Assembly: GCA_920105625.2 (NCBI GenBank)
Contig: OV050032.1
Coordinates: 72,211,879-72,275,878 of the forward strand
Origin: Clusia tigrina
Lineage: Eukaryota; Arthropoda; Insecta; Diptera; Clusiidae
Length of the DNA stretch: 64,000 nucleotides
Direction of reading: 5' to 3'
Notes under the pieces: generated by a model
What the model saw: the letters and a program-made list of their open reading frames with translations, nothing else
Database searches by the model: none
What the model was told of the DNA's origin: nothing
Position numbers and translations under genes: made by a program
In this document: positions 14,641 to 28,400 of the stretch, one piece after another
Layout: every line of letters starts with the position of its first letter
Position numbering within the stretch: the first letter of the stretch is position 1

Positions 14641-14752
14641 CCTATCAAAGTTTGCCACAATCAAATGCTTTTAACACTTTACTGGAGCGTTCTACACCTA
14701 TCAAAGTTGCAACAATCAAATGCTTGTAACTTTTTACTGGAGCGTCATAAAA
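14641..14752. repeat. Length-variant monomer with ~55-bp internal duplication (example)
   Basis: In this monomer the segment from CCTATCAAAG through AAATGCTT occurs twice, at 14,641 and 14,697, with CACTTTACTGGAGCGTTCTA between them. This adds about 55 bp to the monomer. The second copy has lost one T (AAAGTTGC rather than AAAGTTTGC). The same longer monomer type is seen near 5,430, 6,490, 9,390, 28,520, 30,190, 31,260, 48,010, 50,840, 52,270, 54,540, 56,800, 58,030 and 59,510, so it is an old, widely spread sub-type. Confidence 0.85.
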
Positions 14753-14800
14753 TATTGAAATTTTGTGACAATAAAGTCCACGTGCCTCCGTTCAATTTAA

Positions 14801-17800
14801 GCTATCGCTCATAGCTATGCTACCTTTGAGTCCCAAATCAAACTCTGATAAAACTTCAAATAGCCCTAACTTCTGTACGGTGCGTCTTATACCTATCAAA
14901 GTTTGCCACAATCAAATGCTTGTAACTTTTTACTGGAGCGTCATAAAACCTTGAAATTTTGTGACAATAAAGTACTCGTGCCTCTTGTCACTTTACGCTA
15001 CCGCTCATAGCTATGCTACCCTTGATTCCCAACTAAAACACTGATAAAACTTCATATGGCCGTAACTTGTATACGGTGTGTCCTATACCTAACGAAGTTT
15101 GCAACAATCAAATGCGTGTAACTTTTTACTGGAGCGTCATAGAGCATTGAAATTTTGTGACAATAAAGTGCTCGTGCGTCTTGTCAATTTAAGCTGTCGC
15201 TTATAGCTATGCTACCATTGACTTCCATATTAAACACTGATAAAACTTCAAATGGCCCTAATTTCTATAATGTGAGTCCTATACCTCTCAAAGTTTGCAA
15301 CATTGAAAGGCTTGCAACTTTTTACTGGAGCGTCATAAAATCATGAAATTTTGTGACAATAAAGTACTCGAGCCTCTTTTCAATTAAAGTTATCGCTCAT
15401 AGCTATACTGCTATACTCCCAAAACAAACACTGATAAAACTTCAAATGGTAGTAACTTCTATACGGCGCGTCCTACACCTATCAAAGTTTGCGACAATCA
15501 AATGCTTTTAACACCTTACTGGAAAATTCTCCACCTATCAAAGTTGCAACAATCAAATGCTTAAAACTTTTTTCTGGAGCGTCATAAAATATTGAAATTT
15601 TATGACAATAAAGTATTCGTGCCTCTTGTCAATCTAAGATATCACTCATAGCTATGCTACCCTTGAGTCCCAAATCAAACAATGATAAAACTTCTAGTAG
15701 CCCTAACTTCTGTACGGGGTGTCCTATCCCTAGCAAAGTTTGCAACAATCAAATGTTTGTAACTTTTTACTGGAGCGTCATAAAACCTTGAAATTTTGTG
15801 ACAATAAAGTACTCGTGTCTCTTGTCACTTTTCGCTATCGCTCATAGCTATGCTACCCTTAATTCTCAAATAAAACACTGATAAAACTTCAAATGGCCCT
15901 AACTTCTATACGGTGCGTCCTATACCTATCAATGTTTGCAACAATCAAATGCTTGTAACTTTTTACTGGAGCGTCATAAAATATTAAAATTTTGAGACAA
16001 TATAGTGCTCGCGCCTTTTATCAATTTAAGCTATCGCTCATAGCTATGCTACCCTTGAGTCCCAAATCCAACACTAATAAAACTTCAAATGGCCCTAACT
16101 TCTATACTGTGCGTCCTATACCTATCAAAGTTTGCAATAATCAAATGTTTGTAACTTTTTACTGGAGCGTCATAAAATCTGGAAATATTGTGACAATAAA
16201 GTACTCGTGCCTCTTGTCAATTAAAGTTATTGCTCATAGCTATGCTACCCTTGAGTCCCAAATCAAACTCTGATAAAACTTCAAATGACCCTAGCTTCTA
16301 TACGGTGCGTCCTACATCTATGAAAGTTTGCCACAATCAAATGCTTTTAACACTTTACTGAGCGTTCTACACCTATCAAAGTTGCAACAATCATATGCTT
16401 GTAACTTTTTAATGGAGCGTCATAGAATATTGAAATTTTGTGACAATAAAGTACTCGTGCCTCTTGTCACTTTACGCTATCGCTCATAGCTATGCTACCC
16501 TTGATTCCAACTAAAACACTGATAAATCTTAAAATGGCCCTAACTTCTATACGGTTTTCTATACACAACAAAGTTTGCAACAATCAAATGCGTGTAACTT
16601 TTTACTGGAGCGTCATAAAGCCTTGAAATTTTGTGACAATAAAGTACTCGTGCGTCTTGTCAATTTAAGTTGTCGCTCATAGCTATGCTACCATTGAGTC
16701 CCATATGAAACACTGATAAAACTTCACATGGCCCTAATTTCTATACTGTGCGTCCTATACCTATCAAAGTTTGCAACATTGATATACTTGTAACTTTTTA
16801 CTGGAGCGTCATAAAACCTTAAATTTTGTGACAATAAATAACTCGTGCCTCTAGTTAATTTAAGCAATCGCTCAAAGCTATTCTACCCATGAGTCCCAAA
16901 TCAAACACTGGTAAAACTTCAAATGGCCCTAACTTCTATACTGTCCGTCCTACACCTATTAAAGTTTGCAACAATCAAATGCTTGTAACTTTTTACTGGA
17001 GCGTCATAAAATCTTAAAATTTTGTGACAATAAAGAACTCGTGCTTCTTGTCAATTTAAGCTATCGCTCATAGCTATGCTACCACTGAGTCCCAAATCAA
17101 ACACTGATAAAATTACAAATAGCCCTAATTTCTATACTGTGCGTCCTATACCTATAAAAGTTTGCTACATTGAAATGCTTGTAACTTTTTACTGGAGCGT
17201 CATAAATCTTGAAATTTTGTGACAATAAAGTACTCGTGCTTCTTGTCAATTTAAGCTATCGCTCATAGCTATGCTACACTGGAGTCCAAAATAAAACACT
17301 GATAAAACTGCAAATGACCTAGCTTCTATACGGTGCGTCCTACCCCTATCAAAGTTTGCAACATTGAAATGCTTGTAACTTTTTACTGGAGCGTCATAAA
17401 ATCATTAAATTTTGTGACAATAAAGTACTCGAGCCTCTTGTCAATTAAAGTTATCGCTCATAGCTATGCTACCCTTGAGTCCCAACACTGATAAAACTTC
17501 AAACGGCCCTAATTTCTATACTGTGCGTCCTATACCTATCAAAGTTTGCAACAATCAAATGCTTGTAATTTTTTACTGGAGCGTCATAAAATCTTGAAAT
17601 TTCGTGACAAGAATATACTCGAGCCTCTTGTCAATTAAGGTTATCGCTCATAGCTATGCTACCCATGAGTCCAAAAAAAAACACTGATAAATCTTCAAAT
17701 GGCCCTAACTTCTACACGGTGCGGCCTGCACCTATCAAAGTTTGAAACAATCAAATGCTTGTAACTTTTTACTGGAACGTCGTAAAATCTTGAGATATTG

Positions 17801-20800
17801 TGACAATAAAGTACTCGTGCCTCTTGTCAATTAAAGTTATCGCTCATAGCTATGCTACCCTTGAGTCCCAAATCAAACACTGATAAAACTTCAAATGTCC
17901 CTATATTCTATACGGTGCGTCCTATACCTATTAAAGTTTGCACCAATCAAATGCTTCGAACTTTTTACTGGAGCGTCATAAAACCTTAAATTTTGTGACA
18001 ATAAATAACTCGTGTCTTTAGTTAATTTAAGCAATCGCTCATAGCTATTCTACCCATGAGTCCCAAATCAAACACTGATAAAACTTCAAATGGCCCTAAC
18101 TTCGATACTGTCCGCCCTACACCTATTAAAGTTTGCAACAATCAAATGCTTGTAACTTTTTACTGGAGCGTAAAAAAAGCTTGAAATTTTGTAACAATAA
18201 AGTACTCGCGCTTCTTGTCAAATTAAGCTATCGCACATAGCTATGCTATCACTGAGTCCCAAATCAAACACTGATAAAATTAGAAATAGCCCTAATTTGT
18301 ATACTGTGCGTCCTATACCTATAAAAGTTTGCTACATTGAAATGCTTGTAACTTTTTAATTACGGTGCGTCCTATACCTAGCAAAGTTTGCAGCAATCAA
18401 ATGCTTGTAAGTTTTTACTGGAGCGTCATAAAATCTTGATATTTAGTGACAATAAAGTACTCGAGCTTCTTATCAATTTAAGCTCTCGCTCATATCTATG
18501 CTACCATTGAGTACTAAATGAATCACTGATAAAACTTCACATGGCCCTAATTTCTATACTTTGCGTCCTATATCTATCAAAGTTTGCAACATTGAAATAC
18601 TTGTAACTTTTTACTGGAGCGTCATAAAATATTGAAATTTTGTGACAATAAAGTCTTCGTGCCTCTTGTCAAGCTATCGCTCATAGCTATGCTACCTTTG
18701 AGTCCCAAATCAAACTCTGATAAAACTTCAAATAGCCCTAACTTCTGTACGGTGCGTCTTATACCTATCAAAGTTTGCCACAATCAAATGCTTGTAACTT
18801 TTTACTGGAGCGTCATAAAACCTTGAAATTTTGTGACAATAAAGTACTCGTGCCTCTTGTCACTTTACGCTACCGCTCATAGCTATGCTACCCTTGATTC
18901 CCAACTAAAACACTGATAAAACTTCATATGGCCGTAACTTGTATACGGTGTGTCCTATACCTAACGAAGTTTGCAACAATCAAATGCGTGTAACTTTTTA
19001 CTGGAGCGTCATAGAGCATTGAAATTTTGTGACAATAAAGTGCTCGTGCGTCTTGTCAATTTAAGCTGTCGCTTATAGCTATGCTACCATTGACTCCCAT
19101 ATTAAACACTGATAAAACTTCAAATGGCCCTAATTTCTATAATGTGAGTCCTATACCTCTCAAAGTTTGCAACATTGAAAGGCTTGCAACTTTTTACTGG
19201 AGCGTCATAAAATCATGAAATTTTGTGACAATAAAGTACTCGAGCCTCTTTTCAATTAAAGTTATCGCTCATAGCTATACTGCTATACTCCCAAAACAAA
19301 CACTGATAAAACTTCAAATGGTAGTAACTTCTATACGGCGCGTCCTACACCTATCAAAGTTTGCGACAATCAAATGCTTTTAACACCTTACTGGAAAATT
19401 CTCCACCTATCAAAGTTGCAACAATCAAATGCTTAAAACTTTTTTCTGGAGCGTCATAAAATATTGAAATTTTATGACAATAAAGTATTCGTGCCTCTTG
19501 TCAAGCTATCGCTCATAGCTATGCTACCCTTGAGTCCCAAATCAAACTCTGATAAAACTTCAAATAGCCCTAACTTCTGTACGGGGTGTCCTATCCCTAG
19601 CAAAGTTTGCAACAATCAAATGTTTGTAACTTTTTACTGGAGCGTCATAAAACCTTGAAATTTTGTGACAATAAAGTACTCGTGTCTCTTGTCACTTTTC
19701 GCTATCGCTCATAGCTATGCTACCCTTAATTCTCAAATAAAACACTGATAAAACTTCAAATGGCCCTAACTTCTATACGGTGCGTCCTATACCTATCAAT
19801 GTTTGCAACAATCAAATGCTTGTAACTTTTTACTGGAGCGTCATAAAATATTAAAATTTTGAGACAATATAGTGCTCGTGCCTTTTATCAATTTAAGCTA
19901 TCGCTCATAGCTATGCTACCATTGAGTCCCAAAACCAACACTAATAAAACTTCAAATGGCCCTAACTTCTATACGGTGCGTCCTACACCTATCAAAGTTT
20001 GCAATAATCAAATGTTTGTAACTTTTTACTGGAGCGTCATAAAATCTGGAAATATTGTGACAATAAAGTACTCGTGCCTCTTGTCAATTAAAGTTATTGC
20101 TCATAGCTATGCTACCCTTGAGTCCCAAATCAAACTCTGATAAAACTTCAAATGACCCTAGCTTCTATACGGTGCGTCCTACATCTATGAAAGTTTGCCA
20201 CAATCAAATGCTTTTAACACTTTACTGAGCGTTCTACACCTATCAAAGTTGCAACAATCATATGCTTGTAACTTTTTAATGGAGCGTCATAGAATATTGA
20301 AATTTTGTGACAATAAAGTACTCGTGCCTCTTGTCACTTTACGCTATCGCTCATAGCTATGCTACCCTTGATTCCCAACTAAAACACTGATAAATCTTAA
20401 AATGGCCCTAACTTCTATACGGTTTTCTATACACAACAAAGTTTGCAACAATCAAATGCGTGTAACTTTTTACTGGAGCGTCATAAAGCCTTGAAATTTT
20501 GTGACAATAAAGTACTCGTGCGTCTTGTCAATTTAAGTTGTCGCTCATAGCTATGCTACCATTGAGTCCCATATGAAACACTGATAAAACTTCACATGGC
20601 CCTAATTTCTATACTGTGCGTCCTATACCTATCAAAGTTTGCAACATTGATATACTTGTAACTTTTTACTGGAGCGTCATAAAACCTTAAATTTTGTGAC
20701 AATAAATAACTCGTGCCTCTAGTTAATTTAAGCAATCGCTCAAAGCTATTCTACCCATGAGTCCCAAATCAAACACTGGTAAAACTTCAAATGGCCCTAA

Positions 20801-22496
20801 CTTCTATACTGTCCGTCCTACACCTATTAAAGTTTGCAACAATCAAATGCTTGTAACTTTTTACTGGAGCGTAATAAAATCTTGAAATTTTGTAACAATA
20901 AAGTACTCGTGCTTCTTGTCAATTTAAGCTATCGCTCATAGCTATGCTACCACTGAGTCCCAAATCAAACACTGATAAAATTACAAATAGCCCTAATTTC
21001 TATACTGTGCGTCCTATACCTATAAAAGTTTGCTACATTGAAATGCTTGTAACTTTTTACTGGAGCGTCATAAATCTTGAAATTTTGTGACAATAAAGTA
21101 CTCGTGCTTCTTGTCAATTTAAGCTATCGCTCATAGCTATGCTACACTGGAGTCCAAAATAAAACACTGATAAAACTGCAAATGACCTAGCTTCTATACG
21201 GTGCGTCCTACCCCTATCAAAGTTTGCAACATTGAAATGCTTGTAACTTTTTACTGGAGCGTCATAAAATCATTAAATTTTGTGACAATAAAGTACTCGA
21301 GCCTCTTGTCAATTAAAGTTATCGCTCATAGCTATGCTACCCTTGAGTCCCAACACTGATAAAACTTCAAATAGCCCTAATTTCTATACTGTGCGTCCTA
21401 TACCTATCAAAGTTTGCAACAATCAAATGCTTGTAATTTTTTACTGGAGCGTCATAAAATCTTGAAATTTCGTGACAAGAATATACTCGAGCCTCTTGTC
21501 AATTAAGGTTATCGCTCATAGCTATGCTACCCATGAGTCCAAAAAAAAACACTGATAAATCTTCAAATGGCCCTAACTTCTACACGGTGCGGCCTGCACC
21601 TATCAAAGTTTGAAACAATCAAATGCTTGTAACTTTTTACTGGAACGTCGTAAAATCTTGAGATATTGTGACAATAAAGTACTCGTGCCTCTTGTCAATT
21701 AAAGTTATCGCTCATAGCTATGCTACCCTTGAGTCCCAAATCAAACACTGATAAAACTTCAAATGTCCCTATATTCTATACGGTGCGTCCTATACCTATT
21801 AAAGTTTGCACCAATCAAATGCTTCGAACTTTTTACTGGAGCGTCATAAAACCTTAAATTTTGTGACAATAAATAACTCGTGTCTTTAGTTAATTTAAGC
21901 AATCGCTCATAGCTATTCTACCCATGAGTCCCAAATCAAACACTGATAAAACTTCAAATGGCCCTAACTTCTATACTGTCCGCCCTACACCTATTAAAGT
22001 TTGCAACAATCAAATGCTTGTAACTTTTTACTGGAGCGTAAAAAAAGCTTGAAATTTTGTAACAATAAAGTACTCGCGCTTCTTGTCAAATTAAGCTATC
22101 GCACATAGCTATGCTATCACTGAGTCCCAAATCAAACACTGATAAAATTAGAAATAGCCCTAATTTGTATACTGTGCGTCCTATACCTATAAAAGTTTGC
22201 TACATTGAAATGCTTGTAACTTTTTAATTACGGTGCGTCCTATACCTAGCAAAGTTTGCAGCAATCAAATGCTTGTAAGTTTTTACTGGAGCGTCATAAA
22301 ATCTTGATATTTAGTGACAATAAAGTACTCGAGCTTCTTATCAATTTAAGCTCTCGCTCATATCTATGCTACCATTGAGTACTAAATGAATCACTGATAA
22401 AACTTCACATGGCCCTAATTTCTATACTTTGCGTCCTATATCTATCAAAGTTTGCAACATTGAAATACTTGTAACTTTTTACTGGAGTGTCATAAA
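14801..22496. repeat. Tandem segmental duplication, period ~3.87 kb
   Basis: Copy 1 is about 14,801-18,672 and copy 2 about 18,673-22,496. Offsets are 3,872 near the start, 3,867 at 15,992/19,859 and 3,868 at 17,481/21,349, the change being due to a small indel near 15,630/19,500. Both copies contain the same diagnostic junction (18,358 and 22,226), where a monomer jumps from TAACTTTTTAA to TTACGGTGCGTCC and so lacks most of its middle. Both also contain the same shortened monomer with GAGTCCCAACACTGATAAAA. The second copy ends where the sequence reads GGAGTGTCATAAAATCATG. Confidence 0.88.
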
Positions 22497-25400
22497 ATCA
22501 TGAAATTTGGTGACAATAAAGTACTCGAGCCTCTTGTCAATTAAAGTTATCGCTCATAGCTATGCTACCCTTGAGTCCCAAATCAAACACTGATAAATCT
22601 TCAAATGGCCCGAACTTTTATACGGTGCGTCCTATACCTAGCAAAGTTTGCAGCAATCAAATGCTTGTAATTTTTTGCTGGAGCGTCATAAAATCTTGAA
22701 ATTTTGTGACAACAAAGTACTCGAGCCTCTTATCAATTAAAGTTATCGCTCATAGGTATGCTACCCTGGAGTCCAAAATAAAACACTGATAAACCTACAA
22801 ATGACCATAACTTCTATACGATGCGTCCTACACCTATTAAAGTTTGCAACAATCAAATGCTTGTAGCTTTTTACTGGAGCGTCATAAAATCTTGAAATTA
22901 TGTGACAATAAAGTACTCGTGCCTCTCATCAATTTAAACTATCGCTCATAGCTTTGCTACCCTTGAGTCACAAATCAAACACTGATAAAACTTCAAATGG
23001 CCCAAACTTCTACACGGTGCGGCCTGCACCTATCAAAGTTTGCCACAATCAAATGCTTGTTACTTTTTGCTGGAGCGTCATAAAATCTTGAAATTTTGTG
23101 AGAAGAAAGCACTCGTGCCTCTTATCAATTTAAATTATCGCTCATAGCTATGCTACCCTTGAGTCCCAAATCAAACACTGATAAAACTTGAAATGTCCCT
23201 ATATTCTATACGGTGCGTCCTATACCTATTAAAGTTTGCAACAATTAAATGCTTCGAACTTTTTACAGGAGCGTCATAAAACCTTAAATTTTGTGACAAT
23301 AAATAACTCGTGCCTCTTGTTAATTTAAGCAATCGCTCGTAGCTATTCGACCCATGAGTCCCAAATCAAACACTGATAAAAGTTCAAATGGCCCTAACTT
23401 CTATACTGTCCGTCCTACACCTATTAAAGTTTGCAACAATCAAATGCTTGTAACTTTTTACTGGAGCGTAATAAAATCTTGAAATTTTGTAACAATAAAG
23501 TACTCGTGCTTCTTGTCAATTTAAGCTATCGCTCATAGCTATGCTACCACTGAGTCCCAAATCAAACACTGATAAAATTACAAATAGCCCTAATTTCTAT
23601 ACTGTGCGTCCTATACCTATCAAAGTTTGCAACATTGAAATGCTTGTAACTTTTTACTGGAGCGTCATAAAATATTGAAATTTTGTGACAATAAAGTCTT
23701 CGTGCCTCTTGTCAAGCTATCGCTCATAGCTATGCTACCCTTGAGTCCCAAATCAAACTCTGATAAAACTTCAAATAGCCCTAACTTCTGTACGGTGCGT
23801 CTTATACCTATCAAAGTTTGCCACAATCAAATGCTTGTAACTTTTTACTGGAGCGTCATAAAACCTTGACATTTTGTGACAATAAAGTACTCGTGCCTCT
23901 TGTCACTTTACGCTACCGCTCATAGCTATGCTACCCTTGATTCCCAACTAAAACACTGATAAAACTTCAAAGGGCCCTAACTTCTATACGGTGTGTCCTA
24001 TACCTAACGAAGTTTGCAACAATCAAATGCGTGTAACTTTTTACTGGAGCGTCATAGAGCCTTGAAATTTTATGACAATAAAGTGCTCGTGCGTCTTGTC
24101 AATTTAAGCTTTCGCTCATAGCTATGCTACCCTTGAGTCCCAAAATCAAACACTGATAAAACTTCAAATGGCCCTAACTTCTGTACGGTGCGTCTTATAC
24201 CTATCAAAGTTTGCAACAATCAAATGCTTGTAACTTTTTACTGGAGCGTCATAAAACCTTGAAATTTTGTGACAATAAAGTAGTCGTGCCTCTTGTCACT
24301 TTTCTCTATCGCTCATAGCTATACTAACCTTAATTCTCAAATAAAACACTGATAAAACTTCAAATGGCCCTAACTTCTATACGGTGCGTCCTATACCTAT
24401 CAATGTTTGCAACAATCAAATGCTTGTAACTTTTTACTGGAGCGTCATAAAATATTAAAATTTTGAGACAATATAGTGCTCGCGCCTTTTATCAATTTAA
24501 GCTATCGCTCATAGCTATGCTACCCTTGAGTCCCAAATCCAACACTAATAAAACTTCAAATGGCCCTAACTTCTATACTGTGCGTCCTATACCTATCAAA
24601 GTTTGCAATAATCAAATGTTTGTAACTTTTTACTGGAGCGTCATAAAATCTGGAAATATTGTGACAATAAAGTACTCGTGCCTCTTGTCAATTAAAGTTA
24701 TCGCTCATAGCTATGCTACCCTTGAGTCCCAAATCAAACTCTGATAAAACTTCAAATAGCCCTAACTTCTGTACGGTGCGTCCTATACCTAGCAAAGTTT
24801 GCAACAATCAAATGCTTGTAACTTTTTACTTGAGCGTCATAAAACCTTGAAATTTTGTGACAATAAAGAACTCGTGCGTCTTGTCAATTTAAACTGTCGC
24901 TCATAGCTATGCTACCCTTGAGTCCCAAATCAAACACTGATAAAACTTCAAATGGCCCTAAATTCTATACGGTGCATCCTATACATATCAATGTTTGCAA
25001 CAATCAAATGCTAGTAACTTTTTACTGGAGTGTCATAAAATTGAAATTCTGTGACAATAAAGTACTCGTGCCTCTTGTCACTTTACGTTATCGCTCATAG
25101 CTATGCTACCCTTGATTCCAAAATAAAATACTGATAAAACTTCAAATGGCCCTAACTTCTATACGGTGTGTCCTATACCTATCAAAGTTTGCAACAGTCA
25201 AATGCTTGTAACTTTTTACTGGAGCGTCATAAAACCTTGAAATTTTGTGACAATAAAGTACTCGTGCGTCTTGTCAATTTAAGCTATCGCTCATAGCTAT
25301 GCTACCCTTGAGTCCCAAATCAAGCACTGATAAATCTTCAAATGGCCCTAATTTCTATACGGTGCGTCCTATACCTAACAAAGTTTGAAACAATCAAATG

Positions 25401-28400
25401 CTTGTAACTTTTTACTGGAACGTCATAACATCTTGAAATATTGTGACAATAAAGTACTCGTGCCTCTTGTCAATTGAAGTTATCGCTCATAGCTATGCTA
25501 CCCTTGAGTCCCAAAATAAAAACACTAATAAAACTTCAAATGGCCGTAACTTATATACGGTGCGTCCTACACCTGTCAAAGTTTGCAACAATCAAATGCT
25601 TGCAACTTTTTACTGGAGCGTCATAAAATCTTGAAATTTTGTGAGAATAAAGTACTCGTGCCTCTTATCAACTTAAACTATCGCTCATAGCTTTGCTACC
25701 CTTGAGTCACAAATCAAACACTGATAAAACTTCAAATGGCCCTAACTTCTACACGGTGCGGCCTGCACCTATCAAAGTTTGCCACAATAAAATGCTTGTT
25801 ACTTTTTACTGGAGCGTCATAAAATCTTGAAATTTTGTGAGAATAAAGTACTCGTGCCTCTTATCAATTTAAACTATCGCTCATAGCTATGCTAACCTTG
25901 AGTCCTAAATCAAACACTGATAAATCTTCAAATGGCCCTAACTTCTATACGATGCGTCCTACACCTATCAAAGTTTGCAACAATCAAATGCTTGTAACTT
26001 TTTATTGGAGCGTCATAAATTCTTGAAATTTTGTGACAATTATGTACTCGTGCCCCTTATCAATTTAAGCTATCGCTCATAGCTCTGCTAACCTTGAGTC
26101 CCAAATCAAACACTGATGAAACTTCAAATGGCCCTAACTTCTATACGGTGCATCCTACACCTATCAAAGTTTGCAACAATCAAATGCTTGTAAGTTTTTA
26201 CTGGAGCGTCATAAAATCTTGAAATTTAGTGACCATAAAGTACTCGAGCTTCTTATCAATTTAAGCTCTCGCTCATATTTATGCTACCATTGAGTACTAC
26301 TACCATTGAATGAAACACTGATAAAACTTCACATGGCCCTAATTTCTATATTTTCGTCCTATACCTATCAAAGTTTGCAACATTGAAATGCTTGTAACTT
26401 TTTACTGGAGCGTCATAAAATATTGAAATTTTGTGACAATAAAGTCTTCGTGCCTCTTGTCAAGCTATCGCTCATAGCTATGCTACCCTTGAGTCCCAAA
26501 TCAAACACTGATAAAACTTCAAATGGCCCTAACTTCTATACGGTGCATCCTACACCTATCAAAGTTTGCAACAATCAAATGCTTGTAAGTTTTTACTGGA
26601 GCGTCATAAAACCTTGAAATTTTGTGACAATAAAGTACTCGTGCCTCTTGTCACTTTTCGCTATCGCTCATAGCTATACTACCCTTTATTCCCAAATAAA
26701 ACACTGATAAAACTTCAAATGACCCTAACTTCTATACGGTGAGTCCTATACCTATCAAAGTTTGCTACAATCAAATGCTTGTAACTTTTTACTGGAGCGT
26801 CATAAAACCTTGAAATTTTGTGACAATAAAGAACTCTTGCGTCTTGTCAATTTAAACTGTCGCTCATAGCTATGCTACCCTTGAGTCCCAAATCAAACAC
26901 TGATAAAACTTCAAATGGCCCTAAATTCTATACGGTGCGTCCTATACCTATCAGAGTTTGCTACAATCAAATGCTTGTAACTTTTTACTGGAGCGTCATA
27001 AAACCTTGAAATTTTGTGACAATAAAGAATTCTTGCGTCTTGTCAATTTAAACTGTCGCTCATAGCTATGCTACCCTTGAGTCCCAAATCAAACTCTGAT
27101 AAAACTTCAAATGGCCCTAAATTCTATACGGTGCGGCCTGCACCTATCAAAGTTTGCCACAATCAAATGCTTGTTACTTTTTACTGGAGCGTCATAATAT
27201 CTTGAAATTTTGTGAGAATAAAGTACTCGTGCCTCTTATCAATTTAAACTATCGCTCATAGCTATGCTAACCTTGAGTCCCAAATCAAACACTGATAAAA
27301 CTTCAAATGTCCCTATATTCTATACGGTGCGTCCTATACCTATTAAAGTTTGCAACAATCAAATGCTTCGAACTTTTTACTGGAGCGTCATAAAACCTTA
27401 AATTTTGTGACAATAAATAACTCGTGCCTCTAGTTAATTTAAGCAATCGCTCATAGCTATTCTACCAATGAGTCCCAAATCAAACACTGATAAAACTTCA
27501 AATGGCCCTAACTTCTATACTGTCCGTCCTACACCTATTAAAGTTTGCAAAAATCAAATGCTTGTAACTTTTTACTGGAGCGTAATAAAATCTTGAAATT
27601 TTGTAACAATAAAGTACTCGTGCTTCTTGTCAATTTAAGCTATCGCTCAGAGCTATGCTACCACTGAGTCCCAAATCAAACACTGATAAAATTACAAATA
27701 GCCCTAATTTCTATACTGTGCGTCCTATACCTATAAAAGTTTGCTACATTGAAATGCTTGTAACTTTTTACTGGAGCGTCATAAATCTTGAAATTTTGTG
27801 ACAATAAAGTACTCGTGCTTCTTGTCAATTTAAGCTATCGCTCATAGCTATGCTACCATTGAGTCCCAAATCAAACACTGATAAAACTTCAAATAGCCCT
27901 AATTTCTATACTGTGCGTCCTACACCTATCAAAGTTTGCAACAATCAAATGCTTGTAACTTTTTATTGGAGCGTCATAAATTCTTGAATTTTTGTGACAA
28001 TTATGTACTCGTGCCCCTTATCAATTTAAGCTATCGCTCATAGCTCTGCTTACCTTGAGGCCCAAATCAAACACTGATAAAACTTCAAATGGCCCTAACT
28101 TCTATACGGTGCATCCTACACCTATCAAAGTTTGCAACAATCAAATGCTTCTAAGTTTTTACTGGAGCGTCATAAAATCTTGAAATTTAGTGACAATAAA
28201 GTTCTCGAGCTTCTTATCAATTTAAGTTCTCGCTCATATCTATGCTACCATTGAGTACTAAATGAAACACTGATAAAACTTCACATGGCCCTAATTTCTA
28301 TACTTTGCGTCCTATACCTATCAAAGTTTGCAACATTGAAATGCTTGTAACTTTTTACTGGAGCGTCATAAAATCTGGAAATATTGTGACAATAAAGTAC

